Assembly (NCBI GenBank): GCA_023415775.1
Contig: JAEZJM010000010.1
Span: 62,001 to 126,000, forward strand
DNA length: 64,000 nucleotides
Direction: 5' to 3'
Source of the DNA: Bacillota bacterium
GTDB taxonomy: Bacteria; Bacillota; Negativicutes; Sporomusales; UBA7701
Positions 52,727 to 60,718 of this stretch are shown piece by piece (positions within the stretch are counted from its first letter, which is position 1; each line of letters begins with the position of its first letter). Under the pieces are notes generated by a model. That model worked only from the letters and a program-made list of their open reading frames with translations. It was not told where the DNA came from and made no database searches. The translations under genes and the position numbers were made by a program.

Positions 52727-53986
52727 GTGTGGAAAAAACGCCTAGCGGCATGCTTGCTTCTGGCGCTGGCATTGACTCTGCCAACCGCGGCCGGGGCGGC
52801 CGGAAAAGACGATGCCTTACTTGCGGCAGTCAGGCACAGCGACGTGACAGTGGCGGAAAAATTGCTGGCCGGCGGGGCGGCGGTCGACACCCGCGACGTA
52901 TGGGGCAAGTCGCCGCTCATTATCGCCGCCGCCAGGGCCGACGTCGCCATGGCCCAGATACTCCTCGCCCACGGGGCCGGTATCGACGCCCGCGACAACT
53001 GGCAGCGCACGCCGCTAATCGTGGCCGTTCAGGCCGGCAGCACCTGGCTGACCGATATCCTCATCCACCGCGGCGCGGATGTCAACCTCCAGGCCGCCAA
53101 CGGCATAACCGCCCTGATCGCAGCGGCCCAGCGCGGCAACGTTGCCGGAGCCGCCATGCTGATCGCCGCCGGGGTGGCCGTCGATCACCGGGACATCATG
53201 GGCTGGACGCCACTCATGTGGGCGGCGCGGCGCGCCGACCGCGAAATGATCCTCCTGCTGCTGGATTCCGGCGCCGACGCGAACACCGTCGACCGGGACG
53301 GCCGCACCGTAATCGACCAGGCCGCCGGCAGCGGCTACCCTCCGCACCTGACCGAACTGCTCCGCGCCAACGGGGCCCTTCCGGCGGGCGAACTGCCGGC
53401 CGCCGCCTACGGCGAAACCGCCCCCGAATCCAGGTGCGCCGCGGAGTACCGACCGGCGATTGCCGGCTCCGCCGTCAAAGGTCCGCCGTCAGCCCCAGTC
53501 ACGATCTTCGAATACACCGACTTTCAATGCCCCTATTGCCGGTCGGCGGCGGAAATCGTCGAAGATGTTCTCGCCAAATACCGCGGCAGCGTAAAACTGG
53601 TCCTCAAACACTGCCCCATGGAATCTCACCTCATGGCCCTGCCCGCGGCCCGCTACTTCGAAGCCCTCCGCCGGCAGGATGAAGGTTTGGCCTGGCGATT
53701 TTACCGGCGCATATTCACCGGACAGGACAGACTGAAAGAAGGCGAATCATTCCTCCGCCAAACCGCCTCGGAACTGGGGGCGGACCTGTCCGGGCTCGAC
53801 GCGGCCCTGACATCTCCCGCCGTCGACCGGCAGATTGCCGCCGATATAAGAGAAGCGGACGCCTACGGCCTTGACGGCGTTCCCATTTTCATCGTCAACG
53901 GCCGGCTCATCGACGGCGCCCACCCCCTGGAAACCTTCGCCGCCGTCATCGACCGCCTCCTCGCCGGAGGGGACCGCCTCCCCTGA
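52727..53986 (+). CDS. Ankyrin-repeat and DsbA-like thioredoxin fusion, exported
   Basis: 419 residues. Signal peptide (about 1-25), then five ankyrin repeats (about 27-205, each with TPLI.AA or PLMWAA elements), then a DsbA-like domain with CPYC (near 268) and the cis-proline in GVPIFIV (near 390). The domain is likely a periplasmic thiol oxidase or isomerase, and the ankyrin repeats would bind a partner. GTG start eight bases after GGGAGGAG. This fusion is unusual in Firmicutes. Confidence 0.88.
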   Translation: MWKKRLAACLLLALALTLPTAAGAAGKDDALLAAVRHSDVTVAEKLLAGGAAVDTRDVWGKSPLIIAAARADVAMAQILLAHGAGIDARDNWQRTPLIVAVQAGSTWLTDILIHRGADVNLQAANGITALIAAAQRGNVAGAAMLIAAGVAVDHRDIMGWTPLMWAARRADREMILLLLDSGADANTVDRDGRTVIDQAAGSGYPPHLTELLRANGALPAGELPAAAYGETAPESRCAAEYRPAIAGSAVKGPPSAPVTIFEYTDFQCPYCRSAAEIVEDVLAKYRGSVKLVLKHCPMESHLMALPAARYFEALRRQDEGLAWRFYRRIFTGQDRLKEGESFLRQTASELGADLSGLDAALTSPAVDRQIAADIREADAYGLDGVPIFIVNGRLIDGAHPLETFAAVIDRLLAGGDRLP

Positions 53987-53998
53987 ATCTGCTTCCGG

Positions 53999-54025
53999 CC
54001 GCCGCCATTACGGCGGTTTTTTTTT
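53999..54025 (+). terminator. Terminator of the ankyrin-DsbA gene
   Basis: CCGCCG and CGGCGG flank a six-base loop and precede nine T. Confidence 0.85.
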
Positions 54026-54102
54026 GCCTCTTGTCCCGATTTTTTCTCATAACACGGCTGTCCGGCGCGTAGACTTGTACAGAAAAAACATGGAGGTGAA
54101 CC

Positions 54103-54681
54103 ATGAAAAAACTCATCCTTCTCATGGCCGCAGTGCTGCTCCTGACAGCCGCACCCGTCTGCGCCAGCCCGCTCGAAAACTTCTCCTCCGGACGGCTGGC
54201 CGTCGACCTCAACTGGAAACCCTACTCCTTCTCCGGCGGCAACGCCGGCGAATTCAGCGTAACCGCCGGGCTCGGCGGCGAATGGGCCATCGCCTTCCGG
54301 CAGATAAACCTCGACACCGACGGCTATACGCACGACTATCGGGCGCACAACCGGGAAATCAACCTCATCCGCAGGCTCGGCGACGGTCTCCAGCTTTACG
54401 TCGGCCACTCCCGCACCGGCGGCAGCGCCGGAATAAACGTCAAAAACGTTCTCCAAGCCGGCGTCATTGTCGCCCGCAAGCTTGGCGACCGCTTCACCCT
54501 CTACACCATCCTCGGCGGCGGCAAAAACGTCGCCAATGTCGAATTCGGCCTCTCCTACCGCCTCAACCCTCACCTAGAGCTGACCTCCACCTACCGCCAC
54601 CTCACCGTCGAAAGAATAGGGGAGGGAGCTAGCCGCCACAACTACCGCGGCTTCGGCCTCGGTCTGACCTGGAAAATATAG
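54103..54681 (+). CDS. Predicted outer-membrane beta-barrel protein
   Basis: 192 residues. A signal peptide (about 1-21, ending VCASP) is followed by alternating strands with aromatic and glycine residues, such as LAVDLNWKPYSF and FGLSYRLNPHLELTSTYRHL. The protein ends GLGLTWKI with a hydrophobic C-terminal strand, typical of outer-membrane barrels. The short size suggests an eight-stranded barrel. GGAGGTGAACC precedes the ATG. The family is not identified; it supports a diderm envelope. Confidence 0.7.
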   Translation: MKKLILLMAAVLLLTAAPVCASPLENFSSGRLAVDLNWKPYSFSGGNAGEFSVTAGLGGEWAIAFRQINLDTDGYTHDYRAHNREINLIRRLGDGLQLYVGHSRTGGSAGINVKNVLQAGVIVARKLGDRFTLYTILGGGKNVANVEFGLSYRLNPHLELTSTYRHLTVERIGEGASRHNYRGFGLGLTWKI

Positions 54682-54804
54682 GCGGACGTTGATAAGCCCC
54701 CATCTACGGCGTTGCGATTCGTTTGCTTGCTAGCGTACGTTCCGAGTACGCGTCGCTGCGCAAGCCTCATCGCGCCTTGTATCTGGGGGCTTCTGAACGC
54801 CCGC
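54681..54804 (+). repeat. Dispersed hairpin repeat, copy R7
   Basis: Begins at the stop of the barrel gene, before the convergent L,D-transpeptidase. Stems CGTT/AACG, AAGCCCCCA/TGGGGGCTT, and TAC:GTA where other copies have TGC:GCA, so base pairs are conserved while sequence changes. The inner GCGTAC/GTACGC is intact. Confidence 0.85.
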
Positions 54805-54921
54805 TCGCCGATAGGTTCGCACTTCTCAACGGCTGCGGCAACTAAAACTTTCCCTTTTCCCGACAAAAATTATCCTATTTCCCGGGCAATCATCACCGCT
54901 CGTGCCTGATAATCGGGCTTT

Positions 54922-55659
54922 TCATGGCTTCACGCCCAGCGCCGTCAGTGCTTCCGGGCCCAGCACCCCGTTCTCCTCCAGGCCGCGGTCGCGCTGGAAC
55001 CGTTTCACCGCCTCCTCGGTCACCAGGCCGTAGATGCCATCCGCCCGGCTGTCCAGGTACCCCAGCTCCTTCAGCTTGAGCTGCGCCAGCACCACATCCG
55101 GCCCCACCGACTGATACTTCAGCACCCGGGTCACCCTCGTCCGGCCGCCCTCGATAAACACCGGCGTCCCGATCCGCACCCACTCGAACAGCTCCTCCAC
55201 GTCCCGGTTGCGCATCCGGATGCACCCGTGGCTGGCGAAGCTGCCGATCGACCACGGTTTGTTCGTACCGTGGATGCCGAACGTCCCCCACGGCACATTC
55301 AGCCCCATCCAGCGCGTCCCGAACCCCGTCCCCCAGTTGTAATCCTTCCAGACCACCTTCCACTCCCCGAACGGCGTCGGCGTATTGCTCTTCCCCACCG
55401 CCACGCGGTAAGTCTTGTGCAACCTGCCGTCGTCGTACACCTCCAGCGTCCTCTTCGCCACATTTATCTTCAGGCTCACCGCCCCCTCGGGCGGGCTTAC
55501 CGTCTGTCCCGGCGCAGCCGCCAGCTCCAGCTCGTCGAGATAATCCACCACCGCGAAGCTCACCGCCAGCGCCGCCAGCACCAGCCCGGCGATTGCCCAG
55601 TACAGCGGCCGTCGCCGCCACACTCCGCCGCTCATCATCATCATCATCCCGCCCCCCAT
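54922..55659 (-). CDS. L,D-transpeptidase with peptidoglycan-binding domain
   Basis: 245 residues. One N-terminal membrane helix (about 17-38), a YkuD domain (about 60-165) with HGTNKPWSIG then SHGCIRM holding the catalytic Cys near 150, and a C-terminal PG_binding_1 domain (about 178-242) with LKELGYLDSRADGIYG. It makes 3-3 crosslinks or anchors proteins in peptidoglycan. The start is uncertain within a run of Met residues; the first ATG lies one base after the stop of the upstream gene. Confidence 0.88.
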   Translation of the reverse strand: MGGGMMMMMSGGVWRRRPLYWAIAGLVLAALAVSFAVVDYLDELELAAAPGQTVSPPEGAVSLKINVAKRTLEVYDDGRLHKTYRVAVGKSNTPTPFGEWKVVWKDYNWGTGFGTRWMGLNVPWGTFGIHGTNKPWSIGSFASHGCIRMRNRDVEELFEWVRIGTPVFIEGGRTRVTRVLKYQSVGPDVVLAQLKLKELGYLDSRADGIYGLVTEEAVKRFQRDRGLEENGVLGPEALTALGVKP

Positions 55660-55660
55660 C

Positions 55661-56371
55661 CTAGCCGCGGTCGGCGGCCGTATTCACCAGCCAGCGGAAC
55701 AGCTCCAGCATCACCGGCTGGCTGCCGAGCATATCCTCCGGGTGCCACTGCACCGCCAGCAGCAGCCCCGCCGCATCCTCCACCGCCTCCACCACCCCGT
55801 CCGCCGTCCGGCCGCACACCGTCAGCCCCGGCGCCACCCCATCGACTGCCTGATGGTGGAAACTGTTCGTCCGCGCCCTATCCCGCTGCAGCACGCGGCA
55901 GAGCAGCGTCCCCGCCCTCACCGCCACCGTATGGCCCGCCACCTCGCCGCGGCTCTCCTGCCAATGCTGCAGTCCGCCCGCCCGACCGCGCAGATCCTGG
56001 TGCAGCGTCCCCCCCAGAGCCACATTCGCCGCCTGCAGGCCCCGGCATATCCCCAGCACCGGACGGCCTAAAGCCATCGCCGTCCTCACCAGCGCCAGCT
56101 CATACTCATCCCGCTCCGGCCACACCCGCCCCAGGCCGGGCAGCGGCTCGGCCCCGTACAGCCACGGATCGACATCGCCGCCCCCGGTCAGCACCACCCC
56201 GTCCACCACCGCCAGATGGCGGCCTGCCTGCTCCGCCCCGCCGGTGAACGGCAGCACCACCGGGCAGCCTCCCGCCAGAGCCACCGCCCGCACATACGCC
56301 CCGCCCGCGAACAGCCGCTCCTCCCCGTCGGCCTGGATACTCGCCGCGATACCGATAACCGGATTATACAC
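55661..56371 (-). CDS. Class I glutamine amidotransferase, gamma-glutamyl-GABA hydrolase family
   Basis: 236 residues with the PuuD-type fold. Nucleophile Cys in LGICRGLQAANV (near 109), catalytic His in VQWHPED (near 210), and GGGDVDP near 63 are in place. PuuD-like enzymes hydrolyse gamma-glutamyl amides in polyamine breakdown; substrate is uncertain. GTG start after GGGGGGACGGCG. It is translated just upstream of the L,D-transpeptidase and appears cotranscribed with it. Confidence 0.87.
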   Translation of the reverse strand: MYNPVIGIAASIQADGEERLFAGGAYVRAVALAGGCPVVLPFTGGAEQAGRHLAVVDGVVLTGGGDVDPWLYGAEPLPGLGRVWPERDEYELALVRTAMALGRPVLGICRGLQAANVALGGTLHQDLRGRAGGLQHWQESRGEVAGHTVAVRAGTLLCRVLQRDRARTNSFHHQAVDGVAPGLTVCGRTADGVVEAVEDAAGLLLAVQWHPEDMLGSQPVMLELFRWLVNTAADRG

Positions 56372-56556
56372 CGCCGTCCCCCCGCCGTGAGCCGTCTTCC
56401 CTCGCGGGCGCGCCTGCCCGCGCTCCGGCTGCTGCTAAAAATATATGACAGGACGGCGGCGAAATTCCCGGTAAAATTGCAAAAGCCGTAACAAGCTGCC
56501 GGCCTGCTAACTATTGCCACAACCGTGTCGGCAGGAAAGGCCGCCTCTGGCAAAGA

Positions 56557-56667
56557 ATCTCATCAGTCGCCGCCGCCACCGCCGACCTCGAACAGCTCAC
56601 CAGACTGGCCGACGAAGCCCTCTACCGGGCTAAGCAGACCAAAAATTCCGTCGTGTCCGGCACTTGA
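56557..56667 (+). pseudogene. C-terminal remnant of a GGDEF (diguanylate cyclase) domain
   Basis: A frame ending at 56667 reads ISSVAAATADLEQLTRLADE, then ALYRAKQTKNSV. The LADEALYRAKQ.GKN element is the conserved last helix of GGDEF domains. The GGDEF motif itself and everything upstream are missing; the frame runs back into unrelated sequence. The remnant's stop overlaps the -35 of the marR promoter. The rest of the 373-base gap 56372-56744 holds the marR promoter and operator. Confidence 0.7.
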
Positions 56668-56693
56668 CACAGTACGGGTATTCGCGGTATTAT
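56664..56693 (+). promoter_or_regulatory. Sigma-A promoter of marR
   Basis: TTGACA (56664-56669), 18 bases, TATTAT (56688-56693). Confidence 0.7.
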
Positions 56694-56704
56694 TGAACCA
56701 CTAA

Positions 56705-56720
56705 ACGTGTATATACACGT
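56705..56720. promoter_or_regulatory. MarR-type operator, perfect 16-bp palindrome
   Basis: ACGTGTATATACACGT directly at the expected transcription start of marR. A close copy lies before the MFS gene. Confidence 0.8.
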
Positions 56721-56744
56721 GACGTCGAGAACGGAGGCGTCGCC

Positions 56745-57188
56745 ATGAAACACATCGGCGAAGTATATCCGAAAAGCCCCAGCCCGTGCGTTTGCATGAA
56801 CCTGCGGCGGGCAGCCCGGACGGTCACCCGGTTTTACGACGAGACCCTCAAACCCAGCGGCCTCACCGTCGCCCAGCTTGCCCTGCTGCGGCACATCCAA
56901 ATGGCCGAGAAGACCACCATAAGCGAACTGGCCAAGCTGATCCGCATCGACCGGACCACCCTCAACCGCAACCTGAAACCCCTGACCGACGCCGGCCTCA
57001 TAACCGTCGCCCCGGGCGAAGACTCGCGCACCCGGGAGATAACGCTTACGGAAACCGGGAAGGACGCCGTGGCATCGGGTTGGCAGCTATGGGGAGAGGC
57101 CCAGAAATCCATTCAAGAATACCTAGGCCAAGAGGACCTTTCCAAGCTCAAACAACTGTTGGCGAAGCTGGAGGCGCTGATGCCTTAA
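56745..57188 (+). CDS. MarR-family transcriptional regulator
   Basis: 147 residues, a winged-helix dimer protein. The helix-turn-helix is TISELAKLIRIDRTTLNRNLKPL (about 62-85) and the wing is VAPGEDSRTREITLTETG. Cysteines near the N-terminus (CVCMNL, about 15-20) could sense oxidants or metals. ACGGAGGCGTCGCC precedes the ATG. Its operator palindrome occurs both in its own promoter and before the MFS gene, so it probably represses itself and the transporter. Confidence 0.92.
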   Translation: MKHIGEVYPKSPSPCVCMNLRRAARTVTRFYDETLKPSGLTVAQLALLRHIQMAEKTTISELAKLIRIDRTTLNRNLKPLTDAGLITVAPGEDSRTREITLTETGKDAVASGWQLWGEAQKSIQEYLGQEDLSKLKQLLAKLEALMP

Positions 57189-57223
57189 TCGCGGCCGACG
57201 TCGGGGATAACGGCCGGAATTTT

Positions 57224-57238
57224 AGTGTATATACACGT
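57224..57238. promoter_or_regulatory. Second MarR-type operator, before the MFS gene
   Basis: AGTGTATATACACGT contains the 12-bp palindrome GTGTATATACAC also found in the marR promoter. It lies about 70 bases before the MFS start. Confidence 0.75.
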
Positions 57239-57307
57239 TAATCGCAGCATCTTGCCCGGTAGGGCAGGGCCAAATAAGGGCAATACGCAGCGTATAAGGA
57301 GACATAC

Positions 57308-58516
57308 ATGCACATCAGTTCATCGCGAGCCGCCTGGATTTTAATGCTTAGCTCGGCGGCTATACTCGCCATCACGATGGGGGCCAGGCAATCGCTCGGC
57401 CTCTTCGTCGCGCCGCTCGACGACGCGACAGGCCTGGGCATCGTTTCAATCAGCTTCGCCCTTGCCGTGGGGCAGTTCGTGTGGGGTCTGGCTCAGCCCG
57501 TCATGGGCGCCGTCGCCGACAAGCGGGGTCCTTATGCAGTGCTTGTCGCGGGCGCGTTCATGCTTGCCGGCGGCCTGGCCCTCACCCCGTTCGCAAACTC
57601 GGAATGGTCGCTTGTTATGACCATAGGCGTCTTGAGCGCCGCGGGCGCGGGCGCGGGGAGCTTCTCCATCCTCATCGGCGCCACCTCCGGGCATCTGCCC
57701 GCCGAGCGCCGCTCCTTCGCCGGCGGGTTTATAAACGCCGGCGGCTCGCTGGGGCAATTCATCTTCGCCCCGCTGCTGCAGGCCATCATCGGCGGCTTCG
57801 GCTGGGTAGCCGCCATGTTTGCCATGGCTGCGACCACCCTGCTTACAATCCCCCTGGCCTCATTATTGGGAAGCCAAAAACCATCGGCCGCGGCCGCCGC
57901 TGCCGGCGAGTCCTCGGAGAGCCTGCGGCAGCAGCTGCGCACCGCCCTCGGCGACCGCAGCTATCTCTGCCTGCATGCCGGCTTCTTCACCTGCGGCTTT
58001 CATGTCGCCTTCCTGGTGACCCATCTGCCCGGCGAAGTCGCTCTATGTGGGCACTCCGCCAACGTATCCGCGTTCTCCCTGGCCCTCATCGGCCTGTTCA
58101 ACGTCGCCGGCAGCCTCTTTGCCGGCTCGATGGGCTCGCGGTACCGCATGAAATACATCCTCGCCCTCATGTACGGCAGCCGCGCCGTCATGATCGCCAT
58201 ATACCTCCTCGCCCCCAAAACCGCCCTGACCTTCTATATCTTTGCCGCGTCGCTCGGCTTTACCTGGCTGGCGACCGTGCCGCCCACCGCCGGCCTGGTC
58301 GCGAAACTTTTCGGCACGAGATACCTTGCCACCCTCTTCGGCCTGACGCTGCTCACCCACCAGATCGGCGGCTTTCTCGGCGCGTGGCTGGGCGGTCTAG
58401 CGATGGCCCACGACGGCAACTATATGTGGATGTGGTATGCCGACATTGTCCTGGCGGCTCTGGCGGCGTTCGTCAACCTGCCGATCCGCGAGGAAAAAAT
58501 AAGCCTGTCGGCGTAG
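57308..58516 (+). CDS. MFS transporter, probable target of the MarR regulator
   Basis: 402 residues, twelve membrane helices. GARQSLGLFVAPL near 25 and GLAQPVMGAVADKRGPYAVL near 60 are typical of the oxalate:formate-antiporter/monocarboxylate-like MFS branch. Substrate unknown. TATAAGGAGACATAC precedes the ATG. Its last codons form one arm of a 27-base hairpin sequence that recurs beyond repeat R8. Confidence 0.88.
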   Translation: MHISSSRAAWILMLSSAAILAITMGARQSLGLFVAPLDDATGLGIVSISFALAVGQFVWGLAQPVMGAVADKRGPYAVLVAGAFMLAGGLALTPFANSEWSLVMTIGVLSAAGAGAGSFSILIGATSGHLPAERRSFAGGFINAGGSLGQFIFAPLLQAIIGGFGWVAAMFAMAATTLLTIPLASLLGSQKPSAAAAAAGESSESLRQQLRTALGDRSYLCLHAGFFTCGFHVAFLVTHLPGEVALCGHSANVSAFSLALIGLFNVAGSLFAGSMGSRYRMKYILALMYGSRAVMIAIYLLAPKTALTFYIFAASLGFTWLATVPPTAGLVAKLFGTRYLATLFGLTLLTHQIGGFLGAWLGGLAMAHDGNYMWMWYADIVLAALAAFVNLPIREEKISLSA

Positions 58517-58528
58517 CCGGCAGGCTCA
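58502..58528. repeat. 27-base direct repeat with hairpin, left copy
   Basis: A hairpin AGCCTGTCGGC-GTA-GCCGGCAGGCT that includes the end of the MFS gene and its stop codon. A copy differing at one base lies at 58671-58697, on the other side of repeat R8. Confidence 0.8.
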
Positions 58529-58543
58529 GCTTGCAAACAAAAT

Positions 58544-58669
58544 CAGATTGGGAAGAAAGGTCCAGATGCAAGGCGCACCGGAAGAGCGCGCCGCGCCGCG
58601 TACTTTGGGACGTACGCAAGCAAGCGCTCTGAGGAGCAACGCCGCAGATGGGCCTTTATCACCAGTCTG
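58544..58669 (-). repeat. Dispersed hairpin repeat, copy R8 (inverted orientation)
   Basis: Reverse complement of the family between convergent MFS and monooxygenase genes. The outer stem here is CAGA...TGG/CCA...TCTG, with the usual CCCATCTGCGGCG, AGAGCGC/GCGCTCT, GCGTAC/GTACGC and CGCCTTGCATCTGG. Flanked by 27-base direct repeats. Confidence 0.85.
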
Positions 58670-58670
58670 A

Positions 58671-58697
58671 AGCCTGCCGGCGTAGCCGGCAGGCTCA
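58671..58697. repeat. 27-base direct repeat with hairpin, right copy
   Basis: Perfect hairpin AGCCTGCCGGC/GCCGGCAGGCT, eight bases beyond the stop of the monooxygenase gene on the opposite strand. Confidence 0.8.
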
Positions 58698-58704
58698 TGG
58701 TCCG

Positions 58705-59019
58705 CTATTGTCCGCAGGTACCGTAAGTCATCGTAAAATGCCGGGCAAAATCGTCGAAATCCGACAGCACCGCCTGCGCGGCCGGCTCCACCACCGCCGT
58801 CTCCGCGTCATTGCCCGCGAACGCGCGGATCGAATCCAGCGACTCCCACATCGTCACCGCCAGAAACTCCACCCCCGCAGCCGTCTCCCGCTGCAGCAGA
58901 TACGCCCCCTTATGACCCGCGATCTCCTTCAACTCCGGGAAAACCTTCCCCGTCACATGCCGGTAATACGCGGGCGCATTCTCCCTCGTCGCCTGCCCGC
59001 GCCAAACCCGCACCACCAT
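58705..59019 (-). CDS. Antibiotic biosynthesis monooxygenase (ABM) domain protein
   Basis: 104 residues, a dimeric alpha/beta ferredoxin-like fold. RVWRGQATRENAPAYYRHV at the start and FLAVTMWESLDSIRAFAG in the middle match ABM/heme-degrading-like proteins. May oxidise small aromatics or be a stress protein; substrate unknown. GGGAGGGATGGACG precedes the ATG. Downstream of the acetoacetate decarboxylase-like gene on the same strand, 58 bases apart. Confidence 0.85.
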   Translation of the reverse strand: MVVRVWRGQATRENAPAYYRHVTGKVFPELKEIAGHKGAYLLQRETAAGVEFLAVTMWESLDSIRAFAGNDAETAVVEPAAQAVLSDFDDFARHFTMTYGTCGQ

Positions 59020-59077
59020 CGTCCATCCCTCCCGCCGTTATTCTTACCACCAGCATAAGCCATCGGCGGGTAGACGG

Positions 59078-59884
59078 TCAAGCGCCGTCGCCGCCGCGCA
59101 GATCGCGCAGCAGCATAACATCGTCCACCGTCAGCGCGAACGAAAAACGGTACCCGGCCAGCACCTCCGTCGGCCGCAGCGCCGGCAGCTCCAGGTACGG
59201 GTTGTCGAACACCGTCAGCGCCGCATCGCCCTTCCACACCGTCGACATCATCACATCGCGCGACTTCAGCTGCACCAGCTCATGGACCGCCGGCATATCG
59301 TGCCTCCCGGCGGCCAACTCGGGGAAATAGCGCACATTCACCGCCCGCGCGAAATTCGGCGTCGGCAGCGCCGCCCCCGCCTCGCGCAGCGTCACCCGCG
59401 CCTCCGCCAGGCGGCGGTCACGCGCCGCCAGCGACGCCCCGAACCTGCCTCCCCGCCCCACCGCCGGCGTCGCCTTCGACGGCAGGTCGTACGCCCGCGT
59501 CACCCACGTCGACCCCGCCTGCTTCGGCCACCCCTGCGCCAGCCCGCGCATCAGCGACACATCCTGATCCACGAAAATGAACGGGCAATACGCCACCGGC
59601 GTCCTCTCGTAGCTCGCCGACACCAGGAAAATCGTCTCCCGGTACTGGCTGCGCACCGGGTCCAGATACTCCTCGCCCGTCTCGCTCGCGTACTGCCACT
59701 CCACGAAATACGCCGCGCACCGCCCGCCCGCAGGCGCCAGGCCCGCGGGCAAAAAAGCCGCCACCCGCGCCGGATCGGCCATGAACTCCACCGCCAGCGC
59801 CGTCCCCGCATAATGCCACGGCGGATAAGGCGCCAGGCTCGACGTGCCGTTCGGCGTGCGGGGTAAGGTATAACCTTTCAACAT
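59078..59884 (-). CDS. Acetoacetate decarboxylase family protein
   Basis: 268 residues with the ADC beta-barrel pattern: YPPWHYAGTALAVEF near the start, RETIFLVSASYERTPVAYCPFIFVDQDVSL in the centre, GWPKQAGS near 125. The central lysines that could act as the Schiff-base residue are present in GWPKQ and PSKATP, but I cannot assign the catalytic one. The start is the ATG after GAGGAGGGATTTATT; the frame extends upstream without a ribosome site. Together with HMG-CoA lyase it would act on acetoacetate, though they are unlinked. Confidence 0.82.
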   Translation of the reverse strand: MLKGYTLPRTPNGTSSLAPYPPWHYAGTALAVEFMADPARVAAFLPAGLAPAGGRCAAYFVEWQYASETGEEYLDPVRSQYRETIFLVSASYERTPVAYCPFIFVDQDVSLMRGLAQGWPKQAGSTWVTRAYDLPSKATPAVGRGGRFGASLAARDRRLAEARVTLREAGAALPTPNFARAVNVRYFPELAAGRHDMPAVHELVQLKSRDVMMSTVWKGDAALTVFDNPYLELPALRPTEVLAGYRFSFALTVDDVMLLRDLRGGDGA

Positions 59885-60052
59885 AATAAATCCCTCCTCG
59901 TCTTTTAAGTCCAGCCTAACACCCCTCGCCTCCGCCGTATTGTAAAAAATTGTTCCCGCCGCTGGCCGCCCCCGCGAGGCAGGAATCCGCGCCGCCGCCG
60001 AGAAAAGCATAAATAATACCAACAAAAATAGGGTAGGGGAGAAGATAAAAAT

Positions 60053-60718
60053 ATGAGCAAAACCGTCATCGCCGTCAACGGCAGCCCCCGCAAAACCTGG
60101 AACACCGCCGCCCTGCTCGCCAAAGCCCTCGAAGGCGCCGCCGCCCAGGGCGCCGCCACCGAACTCGTCCACCTCTACGACCTCGACTACAAAGGCTGTA
60201 TCAGCTGCTTCGCCTGCAAACTCAAGAACGGCCCCGGCCTCGGCCGCTGCGCCATCCGCGACGGCCTCGCCCCCCTCCTCGAAAAAATTGCCGCCGCCGA
60301 CGCCCTCATCCTCGGCTCGCCCCTCTACTTCGGCTCCGTCACCGGCGAAATGCGCTCCCTCCTCGAGCGGCTGCTCTTCCCTTACCTCAAATACGCCGCC
60401 GGCGACAAGCGCAGCCTCTTCCCTCGCATCCTGCCCACCGCCTTCGTCTACACCATGAACGTCGACCAAGCCCGCCTCCAAGAATTCGGCTGGGACAAAC
60501 ACCTCGCCAACAATGCCCGCGTCCTCTCCATGGTCTTCGGCGGCCCCTCCGAAGCCCTGTTCGCCTACGACACCCTCCAGTTCGACGACTACAGCCGCTA
60601 CGACGCCCCCATGTTCGACCCCGCCGCCAAAGCCAGAAGCCGCCGGGAAAACTTCCCCCGCGACCTCGCGCACGCCTTCGAGCTCGGCGCGCGCCTCTCC
60701 GTCGGAAGGGACGCCTGA
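60053..60718 (+). CDS. NADPH-dependent FMN reductase / flavodoxin-fold oxidoreductase
   Basis: 221 residues. NGSPRKTWNTAALLAKALEGA is the phosphate-binding loop for FMN. CISCFACK near 50 contains cysteines of the iron-sulfur flavoprotein-like group, and LGSPLYFGSVTGEMRSLLERL is the second FMN contact. Probably a multimeric FMN oxidoreductase. AGGGGAGAAGATAAAAAT lies before the ATG. The stop overlaps the next ATG (TGATG). Confidence 0.87.
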   Translation: MSKTVIAVNGSPRKTWNTAALLAKALEGAAAQGAATELVHLYDLDYKGCISCFACKLKNGPGLGRCAIRDGLAPLLEKIAAADALILGSPLYFGSVTGEMRSLLERLLFPYLKYAAGDKRSLFPRILPTAFVYTMNVDQARLQEFGWDKHLANNARVLSMVFGGPSEALFAYDTLQFDDYSRYDAPMFDPAAKARSRRENFPRDLAHAFELGARLSVGRDA

